Assembly (NCBI RefSeq): GCF_002223055.1
Contig: NZ_NKFL01000006.1
Coordinates: 2,294,001-2,358,000 of the forward strand
Direction of reading: 5' to 3'
Source of the DNA: Burkholderia sp. HI2500
GTDB taxonomy: Bacteria; Pseudomonadota; Gammaproteobacteria; Burkholderiales; Burkholderiaceae
Length of the DNA: 64,000 bases
Part shown: piece after piece, positions 37,815 to 47,524 of the stretch
How positions within the stretch are numbered: position 1 is the first letter of the stretch
How the letters are laid out: the number at the start of each line of letters is the position of its first letter
Position numbers and translations under genes: made by a program
Notes under the pieces: generated by a model
Databases searched by the model: none
Seen by the model: the letters and a program-made list of their open reading frames with translations, nothing else
Told to the model about the DNA's origin: nothing

Positions 37815-38406
37815 GTCGAACCTCGCAGGGATGATCGACGCATTGTTGGCAAACGCGCGCCGTCTGCCCATGGACAATTGGCCGACAATTCGCTGGGCCA
37901 GTTGGACGGGGCGCGCATCCGGATCGCCACGGGTCAATCCGTCTCGGATTTGAAACACCCGTCACATTCGCTGGTGGCTTTTGCCGCGCATGGCGGACAT
38001 CCTGTCCCCCCGCTTCCGCCGGCCCGAACGCTTGACAGGCGCAGGCAGCACGCGCGGGCCGGCCCATTTCGTCAGACTGCCGGGGAACGCGCCACGCAAT
38101 TTATCCCGGCGTTACGTTACATCCGTGAAGCATTTCGCGTCGGCGAGCCGCTCCGCGTACGCGATATGCATCGCGCCGCGCCGGTAGACCACCTCCTCGG
38201 CCCCCTCTGCCCCCCACTACCGGCGGGACTCGCCGCCCTCGTCGCGTCGCGGCTCAACAATACTCAACAATCGTCTCGCGCCGCTGGTACGAAACCTGCA
38301 TCCCGTTCGGGTAACCACCGCGCCGATCACCGCGCGGACACGAACCCACCGTCGGGCGCATCCAGCGGACACGCCCGAACGATCCGAGCAAGTAACGAGG
38401 CCCTTC
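37815..38406. other. 592-bp intergenic region
   Basis: Only the leftward LysE promoter (37815-37990) and, near 38390, the ribosome site (AACGAGGCCC) of the next gene are visible. No protein-like frame. Confidence 0.4.
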
Positions 38407-38730
38407 ATGGATGCGCTGCCCAATTCGTCCGACACGTCGTTCCAGCTCTTTCTCGCGAAGCTGCTCGAACAGCCGTTGCCCGACTGGACCGAAAAACAGC
38501 AGATGGAACTCGAGATGGCACGCTCGTTGTCCACCGAAATGGTTCACCTCGCCGAGGACATGCGCGGCCGCACGCCCGATCTCGCGCGTTGTCTCGTGCT
38601 GCTCCGCTACGCGAAGGTGCTCGACTTCATGCTGACGTCGCTCGCCGCGCACCGCGACATTCATCCGCAGACGCTGCGCACGCTGTTCCGGCTCGCGAAC
38701 CTGAAAGTCGACGATGCGTATCCGGCCTGA
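38407..38730 (+). CDS. small hypothetical protein
   Basis: A 107-aa soluble protein, mostly helical, with leucine-rich stretches (FQLFLAKLLEQPLP, LARCLVLLRYAKVLDFML) and no signal peptide. ATG 38407 is preceded by AACGAGGCCCTTC. It shows no known motif. It opens the metal-uptake-like gene run, but whether it belongs to it is unknown. Confidence 0.55.
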   Translation: MDALPNSSDTSFQLFLAKLLEQPLPDWTEKQQMELEMARSLSTEMVHLAEDMRGRTPDLARCLVLLRYAKVLDFMLTSLAAHRDIHPQTLRTLFRLANLKVDDAYPA

Positions 38731-38959
38731 GCCGGCGCACTGCATCGGCTGCCGCGGGCGTCACGCACGGCCACGGCGGCCCTTCCCGATTCGCGGCACG
38801 CGCATGCCCGATGACCTCGCCGCATGATCTCCAGGAACCCGTTCGGTTCCGAATAGCCCCCGTGGGCACGCCATCCGCTTCCGGCACCCCGCCGGGCTGA
38901 TGCCGTGCATCAGCGTGGCGGACGGCCCCGCCCCGCAAACGGAGGTACAATCGCGCGCC

Positions 38960-39445
38960 ATGAACGCACTTCGCCGCTTCCTGCTCCGGCAAGGCGTCGC
39001 GCGACAGCTTCTGTGGGGGGTCCTCCTCGTGACGCTGCTGTCCCGCGCGCTGATGTCGGGCGCCGTGATGCTCGATCCGGACGGTCCGGATGCGGGCTCG
39101 GTGGTGCTGTGTTCGGGCCGCGGCCCGCTGATCGTCAACGTAGCCGCGCTGGCGGCCCGTTTCGATGCCGGCGCGCCGATCACACCGGCCAACGACGCGC
39201 TCGCGCTCGCCGATGCGCTCAAGCATGACGGCCATGCCGACAATGCGACCTCGTCCGGCAGCGGCGACAGCCTGTGCGCATTCGGCGCCGCGCTGTTCAC
39301 CGCGCTGGCGTCATTCGTGCTGCTGGTGCTGCTGTTTCCCGCCGCCGCGCCACGGCGCTTCCGGATTCACGTCGACCGTATTCCCGTCGTGCGATCGATC
39401 CTCGACGATCGCCCACCCTCCCGCGCCCCTCCGCTGTCCTGCTGA
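38960..39445 (+). CDS. DUF2946-like membrane protein
   Basis: A 161-aa protein. One hydrophobic helix near the start (about 18-36) and a second at about 114-130 flank a region with the DUF2946 pattern: LCSGRGPLIVNV, a His-containing middle (LKHDGHAD), and SLCAFGAALFTALA with the second Cys. DUF2946 proteins lie next to PepSY and TonB-receptor genes involved in copper or siderophore-metal uptake. The role is not established. Confidence 0.65.
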   Translation: MNALRRFLLRQGVARQLLWGVLLVTLLSRALMSGAVMLDPDGPDAGSVVLCSGRGPLIVNVAALAARFDAGAPITPANDALALADALKHDGHADNATSSGSGDSLCAFGAALFTALASFVLLVLLFPAAAPRRFRIHVDRIPVVRSILDDRPPSRAPPLSC

Positions 39446-39687
39446 CGGTTCCGCCCCGCGGCTCGCGCACGACGACGTGCGCGCGCCTGCATGCCGTTCG
39501 TCTCACACGACCTGATTCAACCGTTCACCCGCCTGCCCGCCTCGCGCGGGCGACGCCGTCCTGCGCCGCTTCCGCGCATGGCGCCGCGCCGCCCGTTCCG
39601 TCGATGCCGGCAGGCGGGCGCAACGCGCGTTGACGTCCGCCGGCCCGTGCCGGCGCGGCCGCTCAACGAACCCGAGGAGCTGACACC

Positions 39688-41151
39688 ATGTCGACCACCG
39701 TCGAACGGGCGATCTCGCCCGCCCAATCCGCCCACGCCGGCTACCGGACGCTCTGGCGCTGGCACTTCTATGCCGGCCTGTTCGTCATGCCGTTCCTGGT
39801 GATCCTCGCGATCACCGGCACGCTCTATTGCTTCCAGCCGCAGATCGAGCCGCTGCTGTATCCGCACCGGCTCGTCGTCGAGCCGCGCGCCACGCCGCGG
39901 CTCGATGCCGACACGTTGCTCGCGAGCGCGCGCACCGCGATGCCGGCCGGCGCGACGCCGGTGTCCGTGCAGGTCTCGACCGCGCCGGACCGCAGCGCCG
40001 AATACGTGTTCCGGCTGCGCGACGGCAGCCGCGAGAGCGTGTACGTGAACCCGTACGACGGCAGCGTGCTCGGCACGCTGAGCGTCGAGAACCGCTTCAT
40101 GCAGATCGACCGGATGCTGCATCGCAAGCTGCTGCTCGGCAAGACGGGCGAGTTGCTGATGGAGCTCGCCGCGTGCTGGACCTTCGTGATGATCGGCACC
40201 GGCATCGCGCTGTGGTGGCCGCGCGGCGCGGCGCGCGTCGGGCAGGCACTGCGCCCCGACCTGTCGCTGCGCGGCCGGCCGCTGTGGAAGAACATTCACG
40301 CGACGGCCGGCATCTGGCTCGCGGCCGGCACGATCGCATTCATCCTGACGGGGCTGCCGTGGTCGGGCTCGTGGGGCAAGAACTTCAAGGCGCTGGCCGC
40401 GACCGTGAACCTCGGTGCGCCGGAAGGCGCATGGGGTGGCGGAGCGGTTCGCTCGACGCGCCCGGGTGCCGCCGCGGCGCCCGCACCTGCCCACGCAGAT
40501 GTACCGTCCGGCCATCACCACGAATCCGGCGAGTCGATGCCGGGGATGGTGATGGACGACCTGCCGTTGCCGCAAACGCCGTGGGCGGTCGGCAACGTGC
40601 CCGTCCCGCATTCGCCGTCGGCGCCGACGCCGGCCCCGCTGCCGCTGGCCCGCGCAATCGCGATCGTCGCGGGCCTCGGCGTGACGAGCGGCTATACGCT
40701 CGCGCTGCCGTCCGGCGCGGACGGCGTGTTCACCGCGTCGTACTTCCCGGACGACCCGAAAGCCGAACGGACGATCTACCTCGACCAGTACAGCGGGGCC
40801 GTGCTGAAAGACATCGGCTATGACGACTACGGCGCGGTGTCGCGCGCCGTGTCGTACGGCACGTCGCTGCACATGGGCCGCTACTTCGGGCTCGCGAACC
40901 AGATCGTCTGCGCGGTGCTGTCGCTCGGGCTGGCCGCGATGGCCGTCACGGGCACCGTGATGTGGTGGAAGCGCCGCCCGGCTCGCAAGTTGGGGGCGCC
41001 GTCGCGCGAACGCGGCGCGCCGCCGATGCGCGGATGGATCGCGGGGCTCGTGCTGCTCGGCATCGTCTTCCCGCTGATGGGCGCGACGATCGTCGCGGTC
41101 TGGTTGATCGACCGTCTGCTGTTCGGCCGTGCGGCACGCGCAGCGGCCTGA
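39688..41151 (+). CDS. PepSY-associated transmembrane protein (siderophore-iron reductase type)
   Basis: A 487-aa inner-membrane protein with four main helices. PepSY repeats flank the membrane spans: YAGLFVMPFLVILAITGTLY opens helix 1, SVYVNPYDGSVLGTLS is the first PepSY motif, LHRKLLLGKTGELLMELAACW and NIHATAGIWLAAGTIAFI carry the His of transmembrane haem/metal sites, and a large His/Pro/Met-rich periplasmic loop (SGHHHESGESMPGMVMDD) is inserted at about 265-290. Such proteins (PiuB, FsrB-like) reduce or handle ferric siderophores or copper. Flanked on both sides by DUF2946 genes. Confidence 0.85.
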   Translation: MSTTVERAISPAQSAHAGYRTLWRWHFYAGLFVMPFLVILAITGTLYCFQPQIEPLLYPHRLVVEPRATPRLDADTLLASARTAMPAGATPVSVQVSTAPDRSAEYVFRLRDGSRESVYVNPYDGSVLGTLSVENRFMQIDRMLHRKLLLGKTGELLMELAACWTFVMIGTGIALWWPRGAARVGQALRPDLSLRGRPLWKNIHATAGIWLAAGTIAFILTGLPWSGSWGKNFKALAATVNLGAPEGAWGGGAVRSTRPGAAAAPAPAHADVPSGHHHESGESMPGMVMDDLPLPQTPWAVGNVPVPHSPSAPTPAPLPLARAIAIVAGLGVTSGYTLALPSGADGVFTASYFPDDPKAERTIYLDQYSGAVLKDIGYDDYGAVSRAVSYGTSLHMGRYFGLANQIVCAVLSLGLAAMAVTGTVMWWKRRPARKLGAPSRERGAPPMRGWIAGLVLLGIVFPLMGATIVAVWLIDRLLFGRAARAAA

Positions 41152-41572
41152 TTCATCGCGCGCCGGCATACGCGGCGCGCCGACGCGACACGCCCGGGCC
41201 ACCGCGTGGCTCGGGCTGTTCGCGCTCGTGCTCGCGCTCGTCGCGCCGCTGATCTCGCAACTGCGCGCTGCCGCACCCGATGACGGCCTGCCGGCCGCGC
41301 CGATCTGCTCGGCAACCGGCAACACGCTCGTGGCGCACGCGCAATCGCAGGCGTCGCCCGATTCGTCGTCCGATTCTCCATCGGACAGGCATTTCGACCG
41401 CTGCGGCTATTGCGGCCTGCTCGCCGGCCATCCGCCGCTGCAGTCCGCGGTGTTGCTCTCCGCCTCCCCGGCCGTGCGGCATGCGCCGCCCGCGCCGCTG
41501 ATCCCCTCTGCCCGCTACCCGTCGAAGCGCTACGCGCTCGCCGCGCGCGGGCCGCCTTCCGCCCGCGCCTGA
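41129..41572 (+). CDS. DUF2946-domain protein
   Basis: A 147-aa protein whose start (GTG 41129) overlaps the end of the PepSY gene by 23 bp, so it is translationally linked. One hydrophobic helix at about 28-45 (LGLFALVLALVAPLIS), then ICSATGNTL and the DUF2946 core CGYCGLLAGHPPL with two Cys and a His that could bind copper. The rest is Ser/Ala/Pro-rich. Second copy of the family in the cluster. Confidence 0.75.
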   Translation: MRHAQRPDSSRAGIRGAPTRHARATAWLGLFALVLALVAPLISQLRAAAPDDGLPAAPICSATGNTLVAHAQSQASPDSSSDSPSDRHFDRCGYCGLLAGHPPLQSAVLLSASPAVRHAPPAPLIPSARYPSKRYALAARGPPSARA

Positions 41573-41745
41573 CGCACCTCGCGACCGCGCCGCCGCACAC
41601 CGCGCGGCGCCGTCCGCTTCGCCTGCCCGCCCTGCCGGCGCCCGATGCCGAACCCGCGCGCGTGACCACGCGCGGCGGCCGGCGCCGCGCATGGCGCGCA
41701 TCGTGTCCGACTCATCATCGTCACCCTAACCATACGTACAACGAC

Positions 41746-43860
41746 ATGTTTACCTCGACCCGTATCGCCGTCGCGCTGTCCGGCGCGATCTCCGTGCTCT
41801 TCGCGTCGGCCGCCTGCGCGCAAGGCGCCGACGCGCCCACCGATGCACCGGCCGCATCGACGCTGCCCGCGATCCACGTCAACGCACCCCGCGAGATGGA
41901 CTCGCTGACATCGCAATCGACCGGCAAGCTGAAGCGCACGCTCGAGCAGACGGTCGGCTCGGTGGGCTTCGTCGATGCCGACAGCTACCGGAACACCTAC
42001 GCGTTCACGCTGCGCGACGTGCTGAAGGACGTGCCCGGCGTGTTCGTCGAGAACCGCTACGGCCAGGAACTGCGGCTGTCGATTCGCGGCTCGGGAATCG
42101 CCCGTTCGTACCACACGCGCGGCCTCGAGATCCTGCAGGACGGCATCCCGACCAACCTCGCGGACGGCAGCGGCGACTACTACCAGATCGATCCGCTCGC
42201 ACTGCAGGCGGTGCAGGTCTACAAGGGCGGCAACGGCCTCGCGTATGGTGCGTCGACACTCGGCGGCGCGATCGATTTCATCACGCCGACCGCCCACACC
42301 GCCGACGCGCCGAACATCCTGCGCGTGGAAGGCGGCAGCTACGGCACGGTGCGCACCAGCGCGCAGGTCTCGCGCGTGCTCGGCCCGCTCGACTTCCTCG
42401 CGAACTTCAGCGTCAACCACGCGGACGGCTACCGCGATCATTCGAAGGGGCAATACGAGCAGTTCAACGCGAACGTCGGCTACCGGTTCAGCCCGACGGT
42501 CGAGACGCGCTTCTACGTCGGCGTGTACGTCGTCGATCAGTTGCTGCCCGGCACGCTGTCGCTGTCCGACGCGCTGAACAATCCGACCAGGGCCGCGCCG
42601 AACGCGATATCGGGCGACCAGGCGCGCAACACGCGCACCGAGCGGATCGCGAACCGCACGACGGTGAAGCTCGATTCGGGCGAGCTGCAGTTCGACACGT
42701 GGGCGATCCACAAGAGCCTCTATCACCCGATCTTCCAGGCGCTCGACCAGGACGGCTGGACCTACGGCTTCGCGCCGCGCTACACGGGCCACCTGACGCT
42801 CGGCGGAATGCGCAACGACCTGATCGTCGGCGCGCGCTTCTTCGGCGGCCGCACGCAGGCGAACCAGTACGTGAACGTCAACGGCAACAAGGGCGCGCAG
42901 ACACTCGATTCGACGCAGACGGCCTTCAACTACGAGGCGTACGTCGAGAACCGGCTGTTCTTCGTGCCGACCGTCGCGCTGATGACGGGCGTGAAGGTGC
43001 TGCACTCGGTGCGCGAGTACATCGACAACGGCGGGCTGCCGCGCGCCCCGAACTACAAGTCGACGAACGCGAGCTACAGCGGTGTCAATCCGAAGCTCGG
43101 GCTGCTGTGGCAGCCGGATGCGCACACCCAGGCCTACGTCGACATCACGCGCAGCCAGGACGTGCCCGACTTCACCGACCTCACGCAGACCTTCTCGAAC
43201 ACGACGCGCTTCACGCCGCTCGCGGCGCAGCACGCGTGGACGATCGAGTTCGGCACGCGCGGCTCGCGCGAGCGCGTGAGCTGGGACGTGACCGCCTATC
43301 GCTCGCTCGTGCGCGACCAGCTGCTGCAGTACACGACGAACCCGGATGTGCCGGCGTCGACGTTCAATGCGAACAAGACGGTGCTGCAAGGGATCGAGGC
43401 CGGCGCGTCGGTCGAGCTGCTGCGCAACGTCACCGGGCGCGGCGCGGGCGACAAGGTCACGCTGTCGGGCATCTGGAACCTGAACGACTTCCGCTTCAAG
43501 AACGACCCGCAGTACGGCAACAACCGGATCGCCGGCGTGCCGCTGAACGTGCTGCGCGCGACGCTGGGCTACGCGCGGCCGAGCGGCTTCCATATCGCGG
43601 CGACGCTCGACTGGGTGCCGTCGGGCGCGTGGGCCGACGATGCGAACACGTTGCGCGTGCCGAGCTACACGCTGCTCGGGCTGCAGGCCGGATACGACTT
43701 CCGCAACGGCCTCTCGCTGTTCGTCGACGCGCGCAACCTGACCAACAAGCGCTATGTGAGCGACATCAGCACGGTCGCCGATGCGCGCACCGCGAACACC
43801 GCGATCTTCTATCCGGGCGAAGGTCGCAGCGTGTTCGCCGGCATGCGGTACGCGTTCTGA
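41746..43860 (+). CDS. TonB-dependent outer-membrane receptor (FecA/OprC-like)
   Basis: A 704-aa receptor. Signal peptide 1-25 (SAACA|QG), a candidate TonB box after it (LPAIHVNA), plug with TLRDVLKDVPGVFVENRYGQE, LRLSIRGSGIA and LQAVQVYKGGNGLAYGASTLGG, and a barrel ending in GMRYAF with the terminal Phe. Length suits a small siderophore or copper-type receptor. It follows the DUF2946/PepSY genes and is 53 bp ahead of a second receptor. Confidence 0.9.
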   Translation: MFTSTRIAVALSGAISVLFASAACAQGADAPTDAPAASTLPAIHVNAPREMDSLTSQSTGKLKRTLEQTVGSVGFVDADSYRNTYAFTLRDVLKDVPGVFVENRYGQELRLSIRGSGIARSYHTRGLEILQDGIPTNLADGSGDYYQIDPLALQAVQVYKGGNGLAYGASTLGGAIDFITPTAHTADAPNILRVEGGSYGTVRTSAQVSRVLGPLDFLANFSVNHADGYRDHSKGQYEQFNANVGYRFSPTVETRFYVGVYVVDQLLPGTLSLSDALNNPTRAAPNAISGDQARNTRTERIANRTTVKLDSGELQFDTWAIHKSLYHPIFQALDQDGWTYGFAPRYTGHLTLGGMRNDLIVGARFFGGRTQANQYVNVNGNKGAQTLDSTQTAFNYEAYVENRLFFVPTVALMTGVKVLHSVREYIDNGGLPRAPNYKSTNASYSGVNPKLGLLWQPDAHTQAYVDITRSQDVPDFTDLTQTFSNTTRFTPLAAQHAWTIEFGTRGSRERVSWDVTAYRSLVRDQLLQYTTNPDVPASTFNANKTVLQGIEAGASVELLRNVTGRGAGDKVTLSGIWNLNDFRFKNDPQYGNNRIAGVPLNVLRATLGYARPSGFHIAATLDWVPSGAWADDANTLRVPSYTLLGLQAGYDFRNGLSLFVDARNLTNKRYVSDISTVADARTANTAIFYPGEGRSVFAGMRYAF

Positions 43861-43913
43861 TGCCCGGCCTGACAAGAAACACCGCATTGAACAGATTCAA
43901 AGGATCTCGAAAC

Positions 43914-46031
43914 ATGAAGTTCAGATTGATGCTGCCCGCCGCCTTGCTCGCGGCCTTCTCGCCCGCCGGGCAAGCCCAGGAGAGCGATGCCGCGAGCGCC
44001 GGCGCCACGCTCGCACCGATTCGCGTCAGCGCCCAGAAGGCGACACCGCTCACGCAGCCGCTCGACACCGGCAGCCGTCTCGGCCTGACTTCGCTCGAAA
44101 CGCCCGCGAGCGTCGAGCAGATCGATCGCAAGACGCTCGACACGCGCGGCGACAGCGCGATCGTCGACGCGGTGAGCCGCGCCGCCGGCATCAGCGCATC
44201 GCCGCATCCCGGCAACGGCGGCTCGGAGCTCGGCGCGCGCGGCTTCGTCGGCGCGTCGTCGGTCACGCAGCTCTATGACGGCGTGCGCCCGTACGGCGCG
44301 ATCGGCATCACGTTTCCGTTCGACACGTGGTCGGTCGACCATATCGACGTGCTGCGCGGCCCGGCGTCGGTGATCTACGGCGAAGGCGCGATCGGCGGGG
44401 TCGTCAACATCGTGCCGAAGAAGCCGACGCGCGGCGCGATCCGGAACGAGCTGCAGGTCGGCGGCGGCACCGAGGGCACGGCGCGGGTCGCGTTCGGCAG
44501 CGGCGGCGCGATCAACGACAAGCTGTCGTATCGCTTCGACATCAGCGGCAACCGTTCGTCGAACTGGGTCGACCGCGGCAATTCGCGCAACCTGTCGATC
44601 TCCGGCGCGCTGCGCTACGACGTGAGCGCCGACCTGTACGTGACGGCGTCGTATGCGCAAGGCTTCCAGCATCCGATGCAGTATTTCGGCGTGCCGCTCG
44701 TGAACGGCGCGCGCGATCGCGCGCTCGACAAGAAGAACTACAACGTCGGCGACAGCGACATCGCGTTCCGCGACAGCTGGGCGACGGTAGCGGCGAACTG
44801 GCAGCCGAGCGACAGCCTGAACGTGACCAGCACGCTCTACCGGATGAAGAGCAACCGTCACTGGAAGGACGCCGAGTACTACACGTACCTGCCGTCAACC
44901 GCGCAAGTGCGGCGCAGCAGCTTCACGGAAATCTTCCACGACCAGGAGCAGTACGGCAACGTGACGGCGGCCACCGTCACCACCGCGCTGCTCGGCATGC
45001 GCAACACGTTCTCGGCGGGCTTCGAGTTCAATCACACGACGTTCCAGCACGACAACAACTCGCCGTATTCGGGCACGTCGACGGTCGATCCGTTCAACTT
45101 CGATCCGGGCAGCTTCATCAACACGGCCGGCACCTACCCGAAGTACCGCAGCCAGGCGAACCAGTACGCGCTGTTCGCCGAGAACCGGCTGGAGATCACG
45201 CCGCGCTGGTCGGTGATCGGCGGGCTGCGCTACGACCACGCAAGCGTGAACCGCGACGATCTCGTGAACGGCGGCGCGTTCACGAAGGTGTTCGCGAACA
45301 CGGGCTGGCGCATCGGCACCGTGTACGACGTGCAGCCCGGCCTCGCCGTGTACGGCCAGTATTCGGTCGCGGCCGATCCGATCAGCTCGCTGCTGTCGCT
45401 GAATGCGTCGAAGGCGAACTTCACGCTCGCGACCGGCCGGCAGATCGAGATCGGCGTGAAGCAGTCGTTCCTCGGCGGCAAGGCGGAATGGACGCTGGCC
45501 GCGTACCGGATCGTCAAGAGCAATCTGCTGACGGCCGATCCGCTGAACCCGAACCAGTCGATCCAGATCGGCCAGCAGTCGTCGCGCGGGCTCGAGGCGA
45601 CGGTCGGCGCGGAGATCGCGAAGGACTGGCGCGTCGACGCGAACGTGTCGATCCTGCGCGCGAAATACGACGACTTCCAGCAGACGTCCGGCGGCACGAC
45701 GGTGTCGCGCGCGGGCAACGTGCCGGTGTCGGTGCCGCAGCGGCTCGCGAACCTGTGGGTGAGCTGGCGCTTCGCGCCGGACTGGACGGGCATCGCGGGC
45801 GTCAAGTACGTCGGCAAGCGTTTCGCCGACACCGCGAACCAGCTCGTGATGCCGTCGTACACCACCGTCGACCTCGGCCTCGCGTGGAAGCCGCGCAAGG
45901 ACACGACGATCACCGCGCGCGCGTACAACGTGTTCAACCGGCGCTTCGTGCAGTCCGCGTACTACAACGAGACGCAATACCTGCTCGGCAACGACCGGCG
46001 GCTCGAAGTGGTGGCGAACTACCGGTTCTGA
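43914..46031 (+). CDS. TonB-dependent siderophore receptor
   Basis: A 705-aa receptor, ATG 43914 behind AAGGATCTCGAAAC. Signal peptide 1-22 (PAGQA|QE), TonB-box-like LAPIRVSA, plug with ETPASVEQIDRKTLDTRGDS, LGARGFVGAS and DHIDVLRGPASVIYGEGAIGG. Barrel ends with EVVANYRF (terminal Phe). Its closest style is that of ferric-siderophore receptors (FhuE/FepA-like). Last gene of the cluster; 171 bp separates it from the convergent flavin reductase. Confidence 0.9.
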   Translation: MKFRLMLPAALLAAFSPAGQAQESDAASAGATLAPIRVSAQKATPLTQPLDTGSRLGLTSLETPASVEQIDRKTLDTRGDSAIVDAVSRAAGISASPHPGNGGSELGARGFVGASSVTQLYDGVRPYGAIGITFPFDTWSVDHIDVLRGPASVIYGEGAIGGVVNIVPKKPTRGAIRNELQVGGGTEGTARVAFGSGGAINDKLSYRFDISGNRSSNWVDRGNSRNLSISGALRYDVSADLYVTASYAQGFQHPMQYFGVPLVNGARDRALDKKNYNVGDSDIAFRDSWATVAANWQPSDSLNVTSTLYRMKSNRHWKDAEYYTYLPSTAQVRRSSFTEIFHDQEQYGNVTAATVTTALLGMRNTFSAGFEFNHTTFQHDNNSPYSGTSTVDPFNFDPGSFINTAGTYPKYRSQANQYALFAENRLEITPRWSVIGGLRYDHASVNRDDLVNGGAFTKVFANTGWRIGTVYDVQPGLAVYGQYSVAADPISSLLSLNASKANFTLATGRQIEIGVKQSFLGGKAEWTLAAYRIVKSNLLTADPLNPNQSIQIGQQSSRGLEATVGAEIAKDWRVDANVSILRAKYDDFQQTSGGTTVSRAGNVPVSVPQRLANLWVSWRFAPDWTGIAGVKYVGKRFADTANQLVMPSYTTVDLGLAWKPRKDTTITARAYNVFNRRFVQSAYYNETQYLLGNDRRLEVVANYRF

Positions 46032-46202
46032 TGCGGCGCGATGCGGTGCGCCACACCCGCCGCCGGTGTGCATGCCCTGCGGCGGGGGCATGCATCGCGA
46101 CCTCACCGCGAAGGCGCGGCCACTCACGCAACCGCATGAACGCCCTGGATCGGCGCACAGCGGCGGCCCGACGAACCCCTCGCCGGGCCGCATGACCGCG
46201 CG

Positions 46203-47447
46203 TCACGCACGCGTGCCCGCCGCGCGCCCCGCCATCCACTTCCGGTAGCGCCGCGTCTGGCACTGCGCGGCCAGTTGCTGCCCGACCAGCGCGCGCAGCG
46301 GCGACACCTGCGGGTGCGTGCGCCGGCCAACGCTCAGCCGCGTGAGCTGGAACTTGACGACCGCCATGTTGGCCAGCGCGCCCAGCGCCTTGTTCTTCCA
46401 GCGGATCGGTTCCAGCACCGGCGCGCTGTCCTTGCCGGCCCGCCAGTCGCGCGGCAGGTTCGGCTCAATCGACAGCGCGGTCGCGATGCCGACCATCGCC
46501 ACGCCGCTGTCGACCACCTGCTCGGCCACCACGCGACGCCGGATGCCGCCCGTGACCATCAGCGGCATCCGCGCAACCGCCGTGATGTCGCGCGCGAACT
46601 CGAGGAAATACGCTTCGCGGGCCAGCGTGCGCCCGTCGCGTGCCTCACCCTGCATCGCCGGCACTTCATAGCTGCCGCCCGACAGTTCGACGAGATCGAC
46701 GCCGAGCGGATTCAGCAGTTCGACCACGCGCTTCGCGTCGTCCGCGCTGAAGCCGCCGCGCTGGAAATCCGCCGAGTTCAGCTTGACCGCGACCGCGAAT
46801 TGCGGCGACACCGTCGCGCGCACGTCCCGCACGATGTCGAGCAGCAGGCGTGCGCGATTCTCGATGCTGCCGCCCCACGGGTCCTGCCGGCGGTTCGTCA
46901 GCGGCGACAGGAACTGGCTCAGCAGATAGCCGTGCGCCGCGTGAATCTCCACACCGGTGAAGCCGCTCTGCTCCGCGAGTTGCGCGGCGCGCACGAAGCG
47001 CTGCTGCACGTCGGCGATATCGGCCGGCGTCATCTCCTTCGGCACCGGGAACTGCTTCGACAGCGCACCGAGCGCGAGCGGCACGGCCGACGGCGCGAGC
47101 GTCGTCTGGCCGAGCGCCGCCTGCATCTGGCGCCCCGGGTGATTGATCTGCATCCAGACCTGCCCGCCGCCCGAGCGCGCCACCTGCGCCCAGCGGCGGA
47201 AGCGGTCGAGATGCGCATCGCTCTCGAGCACGACGCCGTTCGGCCCCGTCATCGCGCGGCCGTCCACCATCACGTTGCCGGTCAGGATCAGGCCGACCTG
47301 GCCATCGGCCCACGCCTGGTACAGGCGCAGCAACGCGTCGGACGGTGCGTGGTTCGCATCGGCCATGTTCTCTTCCATCGCGGCCTTGGCCAGACGGTTC
47401 GGAATCACCGCCCCGTTGGGCAGTGTCAGCGGTGTAAACAGGTTCAT
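46203..47447 (-). CDS. old yellow enzyme-type NADH:flavin oxidoreductase
   Basis: A 414-aa FMN enzyme: NGAVIPNRLAKAAMEENMAD at the start (FMN phosphate region), GQVWMQINHPGRQ, GFTGVEIHAAHGYLLSQFLSP with the substrate His pair (HAAHGYL), and MPLMVTGGIRR at the end. Catalyses NAD(P)H-dependent reduction of activated C=C bonds, in this branch with alkenoyl or xenobiotic substrates. ATG 47447 is chosen; a TTG five codons earlier is possible. Divergent from merR-like 47525 across an operator, so expression is probably inducible. Confidence 0.9.
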   Translation of the reverse strand: MNLFTPLTLPNGAVIPNRLAKAAMEENMADANHAPSDALLRLYQAWADGQVGLILTGNVMVDGRAMTGPNGVVLESDAHLDRFRRWAQVARSGGGQVWMQINHPGRQMQAALGQTTLAPSAVPLALGALSKQFPVPKEMTPADIADVQQRFVRAAQLAEQSGFTGVEIHAAHGYLLSQFLSPLTNRRQDPWGGSIENRARLLLDIVRDVRATVSPQFAVAVKLNSADFQRGGFSADDAKRVVELLNPLGVDLVELSGGSYEVPAMQGEARDGRTLAREAYFLEFARDITAVARMPLMVTGGIRRRVVAEQVVDSGVAMVGIATALSIEPNLPRDWRAGKDSAPVLEPIRWKNKALGALANMAVVKFQLTRLSVGRRTHPQVSPLRALVGQQLAAQCQTRRYRKWMAGRAAGTRA

Positions 47448-47481
47448 GGAGGGCACCCTCAATTGACGATGCCCAACGATA

Positions 47482-47503
47482 ACTTTAAAGTCAACTTTAA
47501 GGT
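47482..47503. promoter_or_regulatory. MerR-type operator between oxidoreductase and MerR gene
   Basis: CTTTAAAGT-CA-ACTTTAAGG (47483-47502): nine-base arms, eight of nine complementary. On the leftward strand it sits between a TTGACC -35 and TTATCG -10 that are 18 bp apart, the over-long spacer characteristic of MerR-family targets. Confidence 0.75.
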
Positions 47504-47524
47504 CAAGCCCTTTTGGAGCGCAGC

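Noticed and set aside
41530..43887. 785-aa open frame opposite the first TonB receptor of the cluster
   Set aside because: Same reason; the plus strand has a signal peptide, plug and barrel.
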